Assembly (NCBI GenBank): GCA_018436595.1
Contig: JAHDLC010000004.1
Location: 1-64,000 of the forward strand
Length of the DNA: 64,000 nt
From: Synergistaceae bacterium
GTDB taxonomy: Bacteria > Synergistota > Synergistia > Synergistales > Aminobacteriaceae
Direction of reading: 5' to 3'
The translations under genes and the position numbers were made by a program. This document shows positions 34,623-42,421 of this stretch, piece by piece. The notes under the pieces are model-generated. The model made no database searches. It was not told the origin of the DNA and saw nothing but the letters and a program-made list of their open reading frames with translations. Within the stretch, counting starts at the first letter, position 1, and each line of letters opens with the position of its first letter.

Positions 34623-34874
34623 TTACTCGTCTACGCCGAGTTTTCCGAGGGTGTAGTTCATTGCTTCTCCCACCGTGGTCAGCTTTTCAGCGTCTTCGTC
34701 GGGAATTTCAATGTCAAATTCTTCTTCGATGCCCATAATGAGCTCGACGATGTCCAGTGAATCTGCACCGAGATCTTCCACAAAGGAGGCTTCCGGCACT
34801 ATCTGATCCTCTTCGACATCAAGCCTGTCGATGATGATTTCCTTCAAACGGGCGAGCATTTCCTCTTTTTTCAT
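34623..34874 (-). CDS. acpP: Acyl carrier protein
   Basis: The 83-residue, strongly acidic carrier is modified with phosphopantetheine on Ser39 in the motif [12 protein letters not shown]. Its length and helix pattern are those of fatty-acid ACP. It lies 26 bases downstream of fabG, with GGGGGTG before the ATG. The hairpin after the gene may help keep ACP mRNA levels above those of fabF. Confidence 0.97.
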   Translation of the reverse strand: MKKEEMLARLKEIIIDRLDVEEDQIVPEASFVEDLGADSLDIVELIMGIEEEFDIEIPDEDAEKLTTVGEAMNYTLGKLGVDE

Positions 34875-34900
34875 CTTCGTTCACCCCCTTCCATTGTATT

Positions 34901-35644
34901 TCAGCACATGGTCATACCGCCGTCAACGGCGATTACCTGTCCGTTAATATACGACGCATCCACCGAAGCCAGGAAGGCGACTGCAGCAGCCACATCTTCC
35001 GGCGTCCCCGGGCGGCCGGCGGGAACCTGCTGCAAAAGTGTGTTCCGTGCGGCTTCAGGAAGGGAATCCGTCATTTCTGTAGAAATATACCCCGGAGCCA
35101 GGGCGTTTGCCGTGATGCCCTTGCCGGCGTATTCCCGCGCCACGGCCTTGGTGAAACCGATGATGCCCGCCTTGGAGGCACAATAGTTTGCCTGCCCGGG
35201 ATTTCCTATGAGGGCGACCACAGAAGAAATATTGATGATCCTTCCCCACTTCGCCCGAACCATTCCGCGTATCGCTTCCTTCGTGCAATGATACACCGAG
35301 GAGAGATTCGCTGTCAGCACGGAATCCCAATCTTCGCTTCCCATTCTCATGAGGAGTCCGTCTTTCGTTATTCCCGCGTTGTTGACGAGTACGGCAACCG
35401 GCCCAAGTTCGCGTTCGACATCGGAAAAAAGGGTCTTCACATCGCTTCCGGAAGAAACGTCGGCCTTGAAAGGAACGGCTGTTCCGCCTCCGTCCCTGAT
35501 CAGCCGGCATACTTCGTTTGCAGGCTTTTCGCTCCGGTTGTAATTCACTGCGACCAGGAAACCCATCGCAGCAAGACGAAGGGCAACCGCTCTGCCGATT
35601 CCCTTGCCCGCACCTGTTACAAGTGCAATCCTGGCATCAGTCAT
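34901..35644 (-). CDS. fabG: 3-oxoacyl-ACP reductase
   Basis: This NADPH-dependent short-chain dehydrogenase reduces 3-oxoacyl-ACP. The 247 residues include TGAGKGIGRAVALRLA (cofactor loop), NNAGIT, the catalytic Ser in ISSVVAL, and YCASKAG with the Tyr-x-x-x-Lys pair. The C terminus GQVIAVDGGMTMC is typical of FabG. It follows fabD by one base. Confidence 0.96.
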   Translation of the reverse strand: MTDARIALVTGAGKGIGRAVALRLAAMGFLVAVNYNRSEKPANEVCRLIRDGGGTAVPFKADVSSGSDVKTLFSDVERELGPVAVLVNNAGITKDGLLMRMGSEDWDSVLTANLSSVYHCTKEAIRGMVRAKWGRIINISSVVALIGNPGQANYCASKAGIIGFTKAVAREYAGKGITANALAPGYISTEMTDSLPEAARNTLLQQVPAGRPGTPEDVAAAVAFLASVDASYINGQVIAVDGGMTMC

Positions 35645-35645
35645 T

Positions 35646-36593
35646 CTACACCATCTCCTTCAGTTTGTTTGAAAGAGCCTCAAATTCGGGAACTGAACTG
35701 CAGGCCTGGGCTGCAACACCTTTTCTGCATTTCTTTACAAGCCCGGTGAGTACCGAACCGGGGCCGATTTCCCAGAAAGTATCCACACCGTCCTCAGCCA
35801 TTCTGACGACCGAGTCCTGCCAGAGGACAGGCATAAAGGTCTGGTCGAAAAGGGCCTTTTGTATTTCGGCGACCGAATGCACAGGAGAGGCAAGGGCATT
35901 GGAGACAATGGGTACAGACGGCTCCTTCCAGTTCATGGAGCTGAAGGCTTCCTGCAGCTTGTCCGCGACGGGCCGCATCTGCCTGCTGTGGAAGGGGGCG
36001 CTGACGTTCAGGAGAACTGTTTTTTTTGCCCCTGCCTCTTTTGCCTTGTCCATGGCTGCCTTGACGAACTCGGTGCTGCCGGAAATAACCACTTGCCCGG
36101 GGGAGTTGAAGTTCGCCGGCTGACACTCGCCTTCGGGGGCTGCTTCAGAACAGACGGCAGCGACAGATTCTGGCGCAAGTCCCAGAATGGCGGCCATGGC
36201 GCCTTCTCCCTCCGGTACCGCCTCCTGCATGAGCCTGCCCCGAAGGTGAACCAGCCGGACACCGTCTTCGAGGGAAAGGACACCGGAAGCCACAAGAGCA
36301 GTATACTCGCCGAGACTGTGTCCGGCCAGGAAAAGAGGAGCCCGAGGGATGCCGGTTTCCCGTCTGAGACATTCCAGAACGGCTATGCTGACGGTGAGAA
36401 TTGCCGGCTGGGTAAAGGCTGTTCTCCTCAGTTCTTCCTCAGGACCGTTGAAGATGACAGCCGACAGCGAAAACCCGAGTGCCTGGTCGGCGCGGTTGAA
36501 AACATCCCTTGCCGAAGAGAAGGTATCGTAAAAATCCTTCCCCATCCCGGTTTCCTGGGATCCCTGGCCCGGAAAGACCAGCGCATAGGTCAT
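35646..36593 (-). CDS. fabD: Malonyl-CoA:ACP transacylase
   Basis: FabD loads malonate on ACP. The 315-residue protein has the nucleophile Ser93 in GHSLGEYTAL, the oxyanion loop FPGQGSQ near the N terminus and the active-site His in VSAPFHSRQM. It lies 12 bases after fabK in the operon. Confidence 0.96.
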   Translation of the reverse strand: MTYALVFPGQGSQETGMGKDFYDTFSSARDVFNRADQALGFSLSAVIFNGPEEELRRTAFTQPAILTVSIAVLECLRRETGIPRAPLFLAGHSLGEYTALVASGVLSLEDGVRLVHLRGRLMQEAVPEGEGAMAAILGLAPESVAAVCSEAAPEGECQPANFNSPGQVVISGSTEFVKAAMDKAKEAGAKKTVLLNVSAPFHSRQMRPVADKLQEAFSSMNWKEPSVPIVSNALASPVHSVAEIQKALFDQTFMPVLWQDSVVRMAEDGVDTFWEIGPGSVLTGLVKKCRKGVAAQACSSVPEFEALSNKLKEMV

Positions 36594-36605
36594 AACCCTG
36601 TCACC

Positions 36606-37577
36606 TCACCTGGAATTTCTTCCGGGAAGGGAGTCGACAACCCGCTCCGCTCCGGAAAAGAGTTCCGTTATAATCTCGGCCGCAGGAAGGATGTCGTTTA
36701 CAAGAGCAGCGCTCTGTCCCGCCATGACGGACCCCCACTCCACATCACCGTCTACAACGGCGGCCCGGAGTTTCCCCGCGCCGAGTCGTTCGTACTCTTC
36801 TACCGTGGCTCCGCTTTTTTCGAGTTCCTCGAATTTAGAAGTCAGCTTGTTTTTCAGGCAGCGGACGGGATGTCCCGTAAATCGGCCGGTCACCACGTTG
36901 CTTCGGTCCCTGGCATTGAGGACGGCTTCCTTGTAGGCACGATGCACGGTGGATTCCTCGCAGCAGATAAAACGGGTCCCGACCTGAACGCCTTCCGCCC
37001 CAAGAGCAAAGGCTGCCGCCACTCCTCTCCCGTCGGCAATGCCGCCTGCCGCTATGACGGGTATTTCCACGGAATCGACAATTTGGGGAATAAGCACCAT
37101 AGTTGTGAGTTCACCGATATGTCCGCCTGCTTCCATTCCCTCGGCTACCACTGCGTCAGCTCCCTGTTTTTCCACCCTTTTCGCCTGGGCGACAGAGGCT
37201 ATAACGGGAACGATTATCGTCCCGAGGGGCTTGAGGATCTCAATGACCTTTCCGGGGCTTCCCGCTCCGGTGGTAACGATGGGTACCCTGTATCCGGCAA
37301 CGAGGTCGATAACCTGGTCTACGGTGGGTGACATGAGCATTATGTTGACGCCGAAGGGTTTATCCGTCAGGGTCCTCACCTTTTGCAGCTGGATCTCGAG
37401 AAGGTCCGGCGGCATATTCGCCGCGGCGATGATGCCGAGTCCTCCGCCGTTGCTCACAGCAGCTGCAAGACTGGCATCCGCCACCCAGGCCATGCCTCCC
37501 TGGACCAGGGGATAATCGCACCCGAGAAGACGGGTAATTCTGTTGTCGCTGAAAGCAGCGCCGGAGTCATGCTTCAT
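36606..37577 (-). CDS. fabK: Enoyl-ACP reductase II (FMN-dependent, FabK type)
   Basis: FabK reduces enoyl-ACP using FMN and is unrelated to the triclosan-sensitive FabI. The 323-residue TIM barrel of the nitronate monooxygenase/FabK family has VQGGMAWVADASLAAAVSNGG split at the N terminus, AEGMEAGGHIG, and the FMN phosphate site AAGGIADGRGVAAAFALGAEGV in two parts. The ATG at 37577 has GGAGG 8 bases upstream and overlaps fabH by 11 bases; the frame open to 37592 lies inside fabH. Position in the fab operon supports FabK over nitronate monooxygenase. No fabI is present in the window. Confidence 0.93.
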   Translation of the reverse strand: MKHDSGAAFSDNRITRLLGCDYPLVQGGMAWVADASLAAAVSNGGGLGIIAAANMPPDLLEIQLQKVRTLTDKPFGVNIMLMSPTVDQVIDLVAGYRVPIVTTGAGSPGKVIEILKPLGTIIVPVIASVAQAKRVEKQGADAVVAEGMEAGGHIGELTTMVLIPQIVDSVEIPVIAAGGIADGRGVAAAFALGAEGVQVGTRFICCEESTVHRAYKEAVLNARDRSNVVTGRFTGHPVRCLKNKLTSKFEELEKSGATVEEYERLGAGKLRAAVVDGDVEWGSVMAGQSAALVNDILPAAEIITELFSGAERVVDSLPGRNSR

Positions 37578-38565
37578 AGATGATACCTCCATATGTCATG
37601 CCCGCTCCGAAAGCCGTAAAGAGCAGCCTGTCTCCTTTTTGCACCCTGCCCGTCCCGAGAAATTCATGGAGGGCGATGAAAACCGAAGCCGCCGATGTGT
37701 TCCCATATTCGTCGATGTTGATGACGACTTTCTCGGGAGAAATCCCAAGACGCTCCGCTGACCGTTCGATAATCCTCTGATTGGCCTGGTGGAAAAACCA
37801 CCAGGTGATCTCTTCCGGCTCCATGCCTGAATCAAGGCAAAACTGGCGCAAAAAGGGCGGAATGATCCTGTTGACGAAACGGAAAACATCGTTTCCTTTC
37901 ATTGAGACGAAATGAAGCTTGTTTTCTAGGGTCTCATGGGATGCAGGGTGTTCCACGAGTCCGCCGGACAAGGTGATCTGGTCGTGCCGTGTTCCGTCTG
38001 ACCTCAGGTCTGCCGAAATGAAACGGCCTTCCTCTTCTGCCGACACCCCCAGGACCATGGCCCCCGCACCGTCGCCGAAGAGAATGCACGTGTTTCTGTC
38101 GGTCCAGTCGATCAGGGGAGAAAGGACTTCCGCTCCGATAACGAGGACTTTTTTCCAGATCCCCGACGCAATTCCGCCGGCGGCCAGGGAAAGGGCGTAC
38201 ACACCGCTGGTGCACCCCGACTGGACGTCAAAGGCGCCCGCCTTTTCTGCTCCGAGGATTCCCTGGACCTTGGGGCCCACTCCGGGGAAGAGGGTATCAG
38301 GGCTGTTCGTCGCAACGATAATCATATCCAGCTCCAGAGGATCGGTGCCGGAATTCTCGAGGGCGTTTCGGGCGGCTTTCGCAGCCACCTCGCTTGTCAG
38401 TTCCCCCTCCGCGGCAATGTGGCGGCGGCAGATGCCCGTTCTCTCCCGGATCCATTCGTCGCTGGTTTCCACCATCTGCGAAAGATCGTTGTTTGTCAGC
38501 ACCTTTTCGGGGACGTACATTCCCGTGCCCTTTATGGAAACGGCAATACCGGAAAAAAAACCCAT
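37567..38565 (-). CDS. fabH: Beta-ketoacyl-ACP synthase III
   Basis: FabH starts fatty acid synthesis by condensing an acyl-CoA with malonyl-ACP. The 332-residue protein has Cys118 in VQSGCTSGVYAL, His in FFHQANQRI and Asn in EYGNTSAAS. The frame is open far upstream (to 38898), but that part lies antisense-free inside plsX and has low-quality composition; the ATG at 38565 with AAAGGAGG 8 bases upstream is clearly the start. It overlaps neither plsX nor its stop (14-base gap). Confidence 0.96.
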   Translation of the reverse strand: MGFFSGIAVSIKGTGMYVPEKVLTNNDLSQMVETSDEWIRERTGICRRHIAAEGELTSEVAAKAARNALENSGTDPLELDMIIVATNSPDTLFPGVGPKVQGILGAEKAGAFDVQSGCTSGVYALSLAAGGIASGIWKKVLVIGAEVLSPLIDWTDRNTCILFGDGAGAMVLGVSAEEEGRFISADLRSDGTRHDQITLSGGLVEHPASHETLENKLHFVSMKGNDVFRFVNRIIPPFLRQFCLDSGMEPEEITWWFFHQANQRIIERSAERLGISPEKVVINIDEYGNTSAASVFIALHEFLGTGRVQKGDRLLFTAFGAGMTYGGIIYEA

Positions 38566-38579
38566 AGGGGAAACCTCCT

Positions 38580-39569
38580 TTACCCCAGTTCTTCTCTTAT
38601 AAGTTCGACACCGTTCTGCAGAACGAAATTCCGTGCGACTCTCAGGGCGTTTGTGATTGCCGGGGCCTTCGATCGCCCGTGAGCTTTCACAACGATCCCG
38701 TTCACTCCAAGGAGGGGCGTTCCTCCGTGTTTTTCGTAATTGAACCGCGCCCAGAGGTCCTTCATCATCGGGATCATGAAAACCATTCCGAACTTGGGCA
38801 TTATCCTGTGCCCCATCTCTTCCTTGAGTATGGAATATACAGCCGACATGAGGCCTTCGGCAAACTTGAGCACCACGTTTCCCGAAAAGCCGTCGCATAC
38901 CACCACGTCTGCCCGGCTATAGGGAATGTCGTCACCCTCAACATATCCTGTAAAATTCAGGCAACTTGCCTTTATGAGGGTTTTCGCTCCGGCTATGACT
39001 TCATCGCCCTTGATCTCCTCGGACCCGTTGGCAAGAAGGGCAACCTGGGGCTCCGAAACACCGAGGATTTTTTTGGAATACACGTTTCCCATGTGGGCGA
39101 ACTGGAACAGGTTTTCAGGCTTGCTCCGTACGGTAGCCCCTACGTCGAGCAGGAAGGTGTACTTGTTGAGGGTAGGCAGCGCCACACCAAGGGCAGGGCG
39201 GTCAATTCCCGAAATTCTTCCAACGACAAGCACTCCGCCCGCGACGATGGCTCCCGTGTTTCCGGCGGAAACACACCCCGAAGCTTCGCCGCTGCGGACC
39301 ATTTCCATGGCTATCCGAAGACTCGAATGTCGTTTCTTCCGGATGGCGACCGTAGGGTGCTCATCCATGCCGATCCTTTCTTCGGCGTGGACAATGGAAA
39401 TTCTCCCGGAAACGTCCCGGGAAGCCCCGTCGAGCATAGGTTCTATTTCCGGGCTGTTTCCAACAAGTACAAGTTTGAGATCAGAGTGCTCTTCGCAGGC
39501 GGCTATGGCTCCCCTGCACACTTCTGAAGGGCCATGGTCACCGCCCATGGCATCCAGGGCAAGAATCAA
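38580..39569 (-). CDS. plsX: Phosphate acyltransferase PlsX
   Basis: PlsX makes acyl phosphate from acyl-ACP for glycerolipid synthesis. The 329-residue protein begins ILALDAMGGDHGPSEVCRGA, the family signature, with VSAGNTGAIVAG, DVGATVRSKPENL and FSGNVVLKFAEG further on. The start is a TTG at 39569 preceded by GAGAGGTG at 8-9 bases. The fapR-plsX-fab order is the arrangement known from Firmicutes. The product is used by PlsY, not seen here, and PlsC (58571-59209) acts later. Confidence 0.96.
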   Translation of the reverse strand: MILALDAMGGDHGPSEVCRGAIAACEEHSDLKLVLVGNSPEIEPMLDGASRDVSGRISIVHAEERIGMDEHPTVAIRKKRHSSLRIAMEMVRSGEASGCVSAGNTGAIVAGGVLVVGRISGIDRPALGVALPTLNKYTFLLDVGATVRSKPENLFQFAHMGNVYSKKILGVSEPQVALLANGSEEIKGDEVIAGAKTLIKASCLNFTGYVEGDDIPYSRADVVVCDGFSGNVVLKFAEGLMSAVYSILKEEMGHRIMPKFGMVFMIPMMKDLWARFNYEKHGGTPLLGVNGIVVKAHGRSKAPAITNALRVARNFVLQNGVELIREELG

Positions 39570-39590
39570 ATGAAGTTCACCTCTCTCACG

Positions 39591-40175
39591 CTACGCCGGT
39601 TCGATTTGCGAAACAATAGCAGCGATAAATCTCCCCACGAAGATTTCTTTTTCACCGACCTTTGTCCTCACGCTGACGATGTACTTTCCGTCTTTCTGGA
39701 CACCGACCTTTGCCCTTGCGACCAGGGAATCTCCCACTCTCGCGTGCCCCTTGTATTCACCCCGCATGGAATCTACTATGACCAGATCGGCTTCCACGAC
39801 TGCAATGGCTATGGAGCTGGCCTGGGCGTAAATATAGTGATCCCACACCATGTCCGTTTTCCGGAAAGCCATTTCCCTGCGGGTCTCAAGCACCGAAAGG
39901 GCCCACTTGTTCGGCTCGAGTTCAAGAAGATCCCCTACCACTTCGTTCTGTTTCAGCGAGCGAAGCCTGCTGGTAGCTTTCTGGGCCATGGAGCGCATTC
40001 TCTCCCTCAACTCCGGGACACCCAGAACGGCTCTGTCCAGCCTGATGGTGCTCACGCTTGCCTCGAGCGAGGCTGCGAGTTCCTCATCTGTGGCCAGCGG
40101 ATTTTGTTCGATAAGTTTTAAGAGCCTGTCCTGCCTGTTTTTCTTCCTCTGAGACTTAATGGATGTCCCCTCCAT
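39591..40175 (-). CDS. fapR: Transcription factor FapR (malonyl-CoA-responsive fatty acid repressor)
   Basis: FapR represses lipid synthesis genes and is released by malonyl-CoA. The 194-residue protein has an N-terminal DeoR-like helix-turn-helix (residues about 12-50, LATDEELAASLEASVSTIRLDR split at the turn) and a C-terminal hot-dog fold (VVEADLVIVDSMRGEY, GKYIVSVRTKVGEKEIFVGRF). It heads the operon fapR-plsX-fabH-fabK-fabD-fabG-acpP-fabF-rnc and is therefore expected to control itself and the whole pathway. The ATG at 40175 follows AGGTG by 5 bases. Confidence 0.93.
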   Translation of the reverse strand: MEGTSIKSQRKKNRQDRLLKLIEQNPLATDEELAASLEASVSTIRLDRAVLGVPELRERMRSMAQKATSRLRSLKQNEVVGDLLELEPNKWALSVLETRREMAFRKTDMVWDHYIYAQASSIAIAVVEADLVIVDSMRGEYKGHARVGDSLVARAKVGVQKDGKYIVSVRTKVGEKEIFVGRFIAAIVSQIEPA

Positions 40176-40176
40176 T

Positions 40177-40193
40177 TTGGCACCTGATGATAG
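40177..40193. promoter_or_regulatory. Candidate FapR box
   Basis: TTGGCACCTGATGATAG matches 12 of 17 positions of the FapR inverted repeat as I remember it from Bacillus (TTAGTACCTGATACTAA). It lies between the -10 box and the fapR start codon, a position suited to repression. A second half-site-like GGTACTAT overlaps the -10 box. Confidence 0.4.
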
Positions 40194-40216
40194 TATCTGC
40201 TCTTAAAGATGTGGAA

Positions 40217-40245
40217 AGTATAGTACCCCATGGCCGAACGGTCAA
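40217..40245 (-). promoter_or_regulatory. Promoter of the fapR-plsX-fab operon
   Basis: On the minus strand TTGACC (40240-40245), a 17-base spacer and TATACT (40217-40222). It lies after the rpmF terminator and 42 bases before the fapR start codon, so the fab operon is independent of rpmF transcription. Confidence 0.8.
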
Positions 40246-40259
40246 TATGGAGGGAAGGG

Positions 40260-40295
40260 GAAAATAAAAAAAAGAGGAAGGTTTCCCTTCCTCTT
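40260..40295 (-). terminator. Rho-independent terminator after rpmF
   Basis: On the minus strand a 10-bp perfect stem AAGAGGAAGG / CCTTCCTCTT with a 4-base loop is followed by TTTTTTATTTT. It ends the DUF177-rpmF transcript just before the fapR promoter. Confidence 0.9.
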
Positions 40296-40311
40296 GCCCG
40301 GTTTCTTCCGA

Positions 40312-40515
40312 TCAAGCCTCTTTTTTTTCTTCCGAGGCCGTTTTGACTACCTGTCTGCCCCGGTAAAAACCACACTCACCGCAGGCCCGGTAATTCTGGA
40401 TAACCTCACCGCAATGGGGGCACGTAGTAACTTCCGGAGCAGTAAGAGCCCCGATCCACTCGGACTTTCTTTTATGAGTACGGGCATGGGATACCCTGCT
40501 TTTCGGCGTTGCCAT
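40312..40515 (-). CDS. rpmF: Ribosomal protein bL32
   Basis: The 67-residue basic protein has the bL32 N terminus (MATPKSRVSHARTHKRKSEW) and the zinc-binding form with two CxxC pairs (CPHCGEVI, CGECGFY). It lies 21 bases after the DUF177 gene, the usual partner of rpmF. The C-terminal EEKKEA is a charged extension. Confidence 0.96.
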   Translation of the reverse strand: MATPKSRVSHARTHKRKSEWIGALTAPEVTTCPHCGEVIQNYRACGECGFYRGRQVVKTASEEKKEA

Positions 40516-40536
40516 TCTGGACTTCCCTCCTTTTCG

Positions 40537-41112
40537 CTATTCTTTCGTTTCTTCAATTTTTATGCCGAGAAGCTTTTCCAGCCTCGGATCAAGTTCTTTC
40601 GCTGAACAACCGCAATCGCCGTTCCTGAGAGGACGCCCGCACTGGGGACACAAGCCCTTGCAGTCAGCCGAACAAAGAACCTTGCCGGGAAGGGATACAA
40701 TAATGCTCTCCCACACATGATCCGAGATATCGAAAAAACGCTGCCATCTCGACACCTGTACTTCATGGAAATTTCCATCCTCGGAAGATTCCTCTGGAGA
40801 CTCTTTCTTCCGCAATGAATAAAGATACAGGAAATCGTTCAGAATTTCAATACGTGAAGGTTCAAGACATCGTGAACATGGAGTTGAAAAAGTCGCGGAA
40901 ATCTTCAATGAAACCGAAAGATCGCTGTCGATCCAGCGGCCTTCTGCATCCACAATGACCGGACCTTCGAAGCTGAACCTCATGCCGTCGTAGAAAATTC
41001 CGTCGAACTGCCCGGTTTCGGCTTCGGCATGCAGATATGTCACGGCTTCGGGGTTGCCGAGTTCCGGAGTTTCAAGCTCGAATTTCCATGAAGCCGGCTT
41101 TTCTGTCAGCAT
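40537..41112 (-). CDS. yceD: DUF177 / YceD family protein
   Basis: The 191-residue protein has the DUF177 core with CSRCLEPSR near residue 80 and a C-terminal metal-type cluster ADCKGLCPQCGRPL followed by CGC. YceD homologues sit next to rpmF in most bacteria and have been tied to 23S rRNA or ribosome supply. It lies 27 bases downstream of ackA and may share its transcript. Confidence 0.88.
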   Translation of the reverse strand: MLTEKPASWKFELETPELGNPEAVTYLHAEAETGQFDGIFYDGMRFSFEGPVIVDAEGRWIDSDLSVSLKISATFSTPCSRCLEPSRIEILNDFLYLYSLRKKESPEESSEDGNFHEVQVSRWQRFFDISDHVWESIIVSLPGKVLCSADCKGLCPQCGRPLRNGDCGCSAKELDPRLEKLLGIKIEETKE

Positions 41113-41139
41113 TCCGAAGGGCCTCCAGGAAGTAATCCG

Positions 41140-42342
41140 CTAGTTCCTGTCAATGGCGATCTTCTTCGTATCCCTGGCGATGACGAGTTCTTCATCGGTT
41201 GGAACTACGAGGACCTTTACCCGGCTCTCGTCGGAGCTTATGATGCGCTCCTTGCCGCGAACGTTGTTTTTCTCCAGGTCTAGCTTGACTCCCATGAACT
41301 CAAGGCCGGAGCAGATACCTTCCCGGGCCCGGGCGCTGTTTTCGCCGATGCCGGCGGTGAAGACCAGTACGTCGATTCCGCCCATGGCAGCAGCATAGGA
41401 TCCGATGTACTTTTTCACACCGTAATAGAGCATTTCCTCGGCAAGCCGCGCTCTCTGGTTTCCGGCATCCGCCGCTTCTTCGATGTCCCTGAGGTCGCTG
41501 CTCACGCCGGAAATTCCCAGAAGTCCGCTTTCCTTGTTGAGAACATGGCTCATGGCCTTGTTGTCAATTCCTTCCTGGTCCGAGAGGAAGGAAATGAGGA
41601 GCGGATCCACGTCTCCTGATCTCGTGCCCATGATCACTCCGGGAAGAGGGCTGAATCCCATGCTGGTGTCCATGGATTTCCCTCCCTTGACGGCGGCGAT
41701 GGAACTGCCGTTCCCCATGTGGCAGGTTACGATGTTGAGGGATTCCACGGGTTTCCCGAGGATTTCCGCGGCTCTTCCGGAAACGTAGAAGTGGCTTGTG
41801 CCGTGGAAGCCGTAGCGGCGGACCTTGTACTTCTCGTAATAATGGTAGGGGACGCCGTACATGTACGCGTATCCGGGCATGGTCTGATGGAAGGCGGTGT
41901 CGAAAACGCCCACCTGGGGAATGTTTGGAAGGGCTTCGGTAACGGCGTAAATGCCCATGAGATTTGCGGGGTTATGAAGAGGCGCGAGGGGCACGCATTC
42001 TTCAAGGGCATCGATGACGTCCTGGGTGATCATGACCGAGCCGGCATATTTTTCACCGGCATGCACCACTCGGTGTCCCACGGCGGAAAGTTCGTCGAGG
42101 CTCTTCAGAACTCCGTGGTTGCCGTCGAGCAACGCTTCGACCACAACCTTGAAGGCCACCTTGTGGTTTGGAATATCGGTATTCCTGATCACTGAATCCA
42201 TGCCGGTTTTCGTGTGTTTGATCCTGGCTCCCTCGATGCCTATTCTCTCAACGAGTCCCTTGGCGAGGACCGATTCGTCGGTCATGTCAAAAAGCTGATA
42301 CTTAAGGGATGAACTTCCACAGTTAACCACCAGAATTTTCAT
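41140..42342 (-). CDS. ackA: Acetate kinase
   Basis: AckA interconverts acetyl phosphate plus ADP and acetate plus ATP, the energy-yielding step of acetate fermentation. The 400-residue protein has NCGSSSLKYQLFD at the N terminus, the motif HNPANLMGI, the catalytic Arg region MGTRSGDVDP and VFTAGIGENSARAREG. The ribosome site GGAAGGGG lies 7 bases upstream. It is divergent from tmcAL, whose product uses acetate. No pta gene is adjacent. Confidence 0.97.
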   Translation of the reverse strand: MKILVVNCGSSSLKYQLFDMTDESVLAKGLVERIGIEGARIKHTKTGMDSVIRNTDIPNHKVAFKVVVEALLDGNHGVLKSLDELSAVGHRVVHAGEKYAGSVMITQDVIDALEECVPLAPLHNPANLMGIYAVTEALPNIPQVGVFDTAFHQTMPGYAYMYGVPYHYYEKYKVRRYGFHGTSHFYVSGRAAEILGKPVESLNIVTCHMGNGSSIAAVKGGKSMDTSMGFSPLPGVIMGTRSGDVDPLLISFLSDQEGIDNKAMSHVLNKESGLLGISGVSSDLRDIEEAADAGNQRARLAEEMLYYGVKKYIGSYAAAMGGIDVLVFTAGIGENSARAREGICSGLEFMGVKLDLEKNNVRGKERIISSDESRVKVLVVPTDEELVIARDTKKIAIDRN

Positions 42343-42367
42343 TGCGCGACCCCTTCCTCTCTTCTTC

Positions 42368-42397
42368 TTGACCGCCGCCTCTTCCCGGCTGTATCTT
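42368..42397 (+). promoter_or_regulatory. Probable promoter of tmcAL
   Basis: TTGACC (42368-42373), an 18-base spacer and TATCTT (42392-42397). The start would be near 42404, which supports the ATG at 42422 and excludes the earlier in-frame starts of the gene. Confidence 0.55.
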
Positions 42398-42421
42398 ATG
42401 GAGAAAGCCGGAGAAAGGCGG

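Noticed and set aside
35859-37331. A 490-codon plus-strand open frame across fabD and fabK
   Set aside because: It lies antisense to two well-supported genes and has no recognisable domain; it is a shadow frame.
38566-38898. N-terminal extension of FabH
   Set aside because: The extra 111 codons lie in another frame of plsX, and the ATG at 38565 has a perfect ribosome site and normal FabH N terminus.
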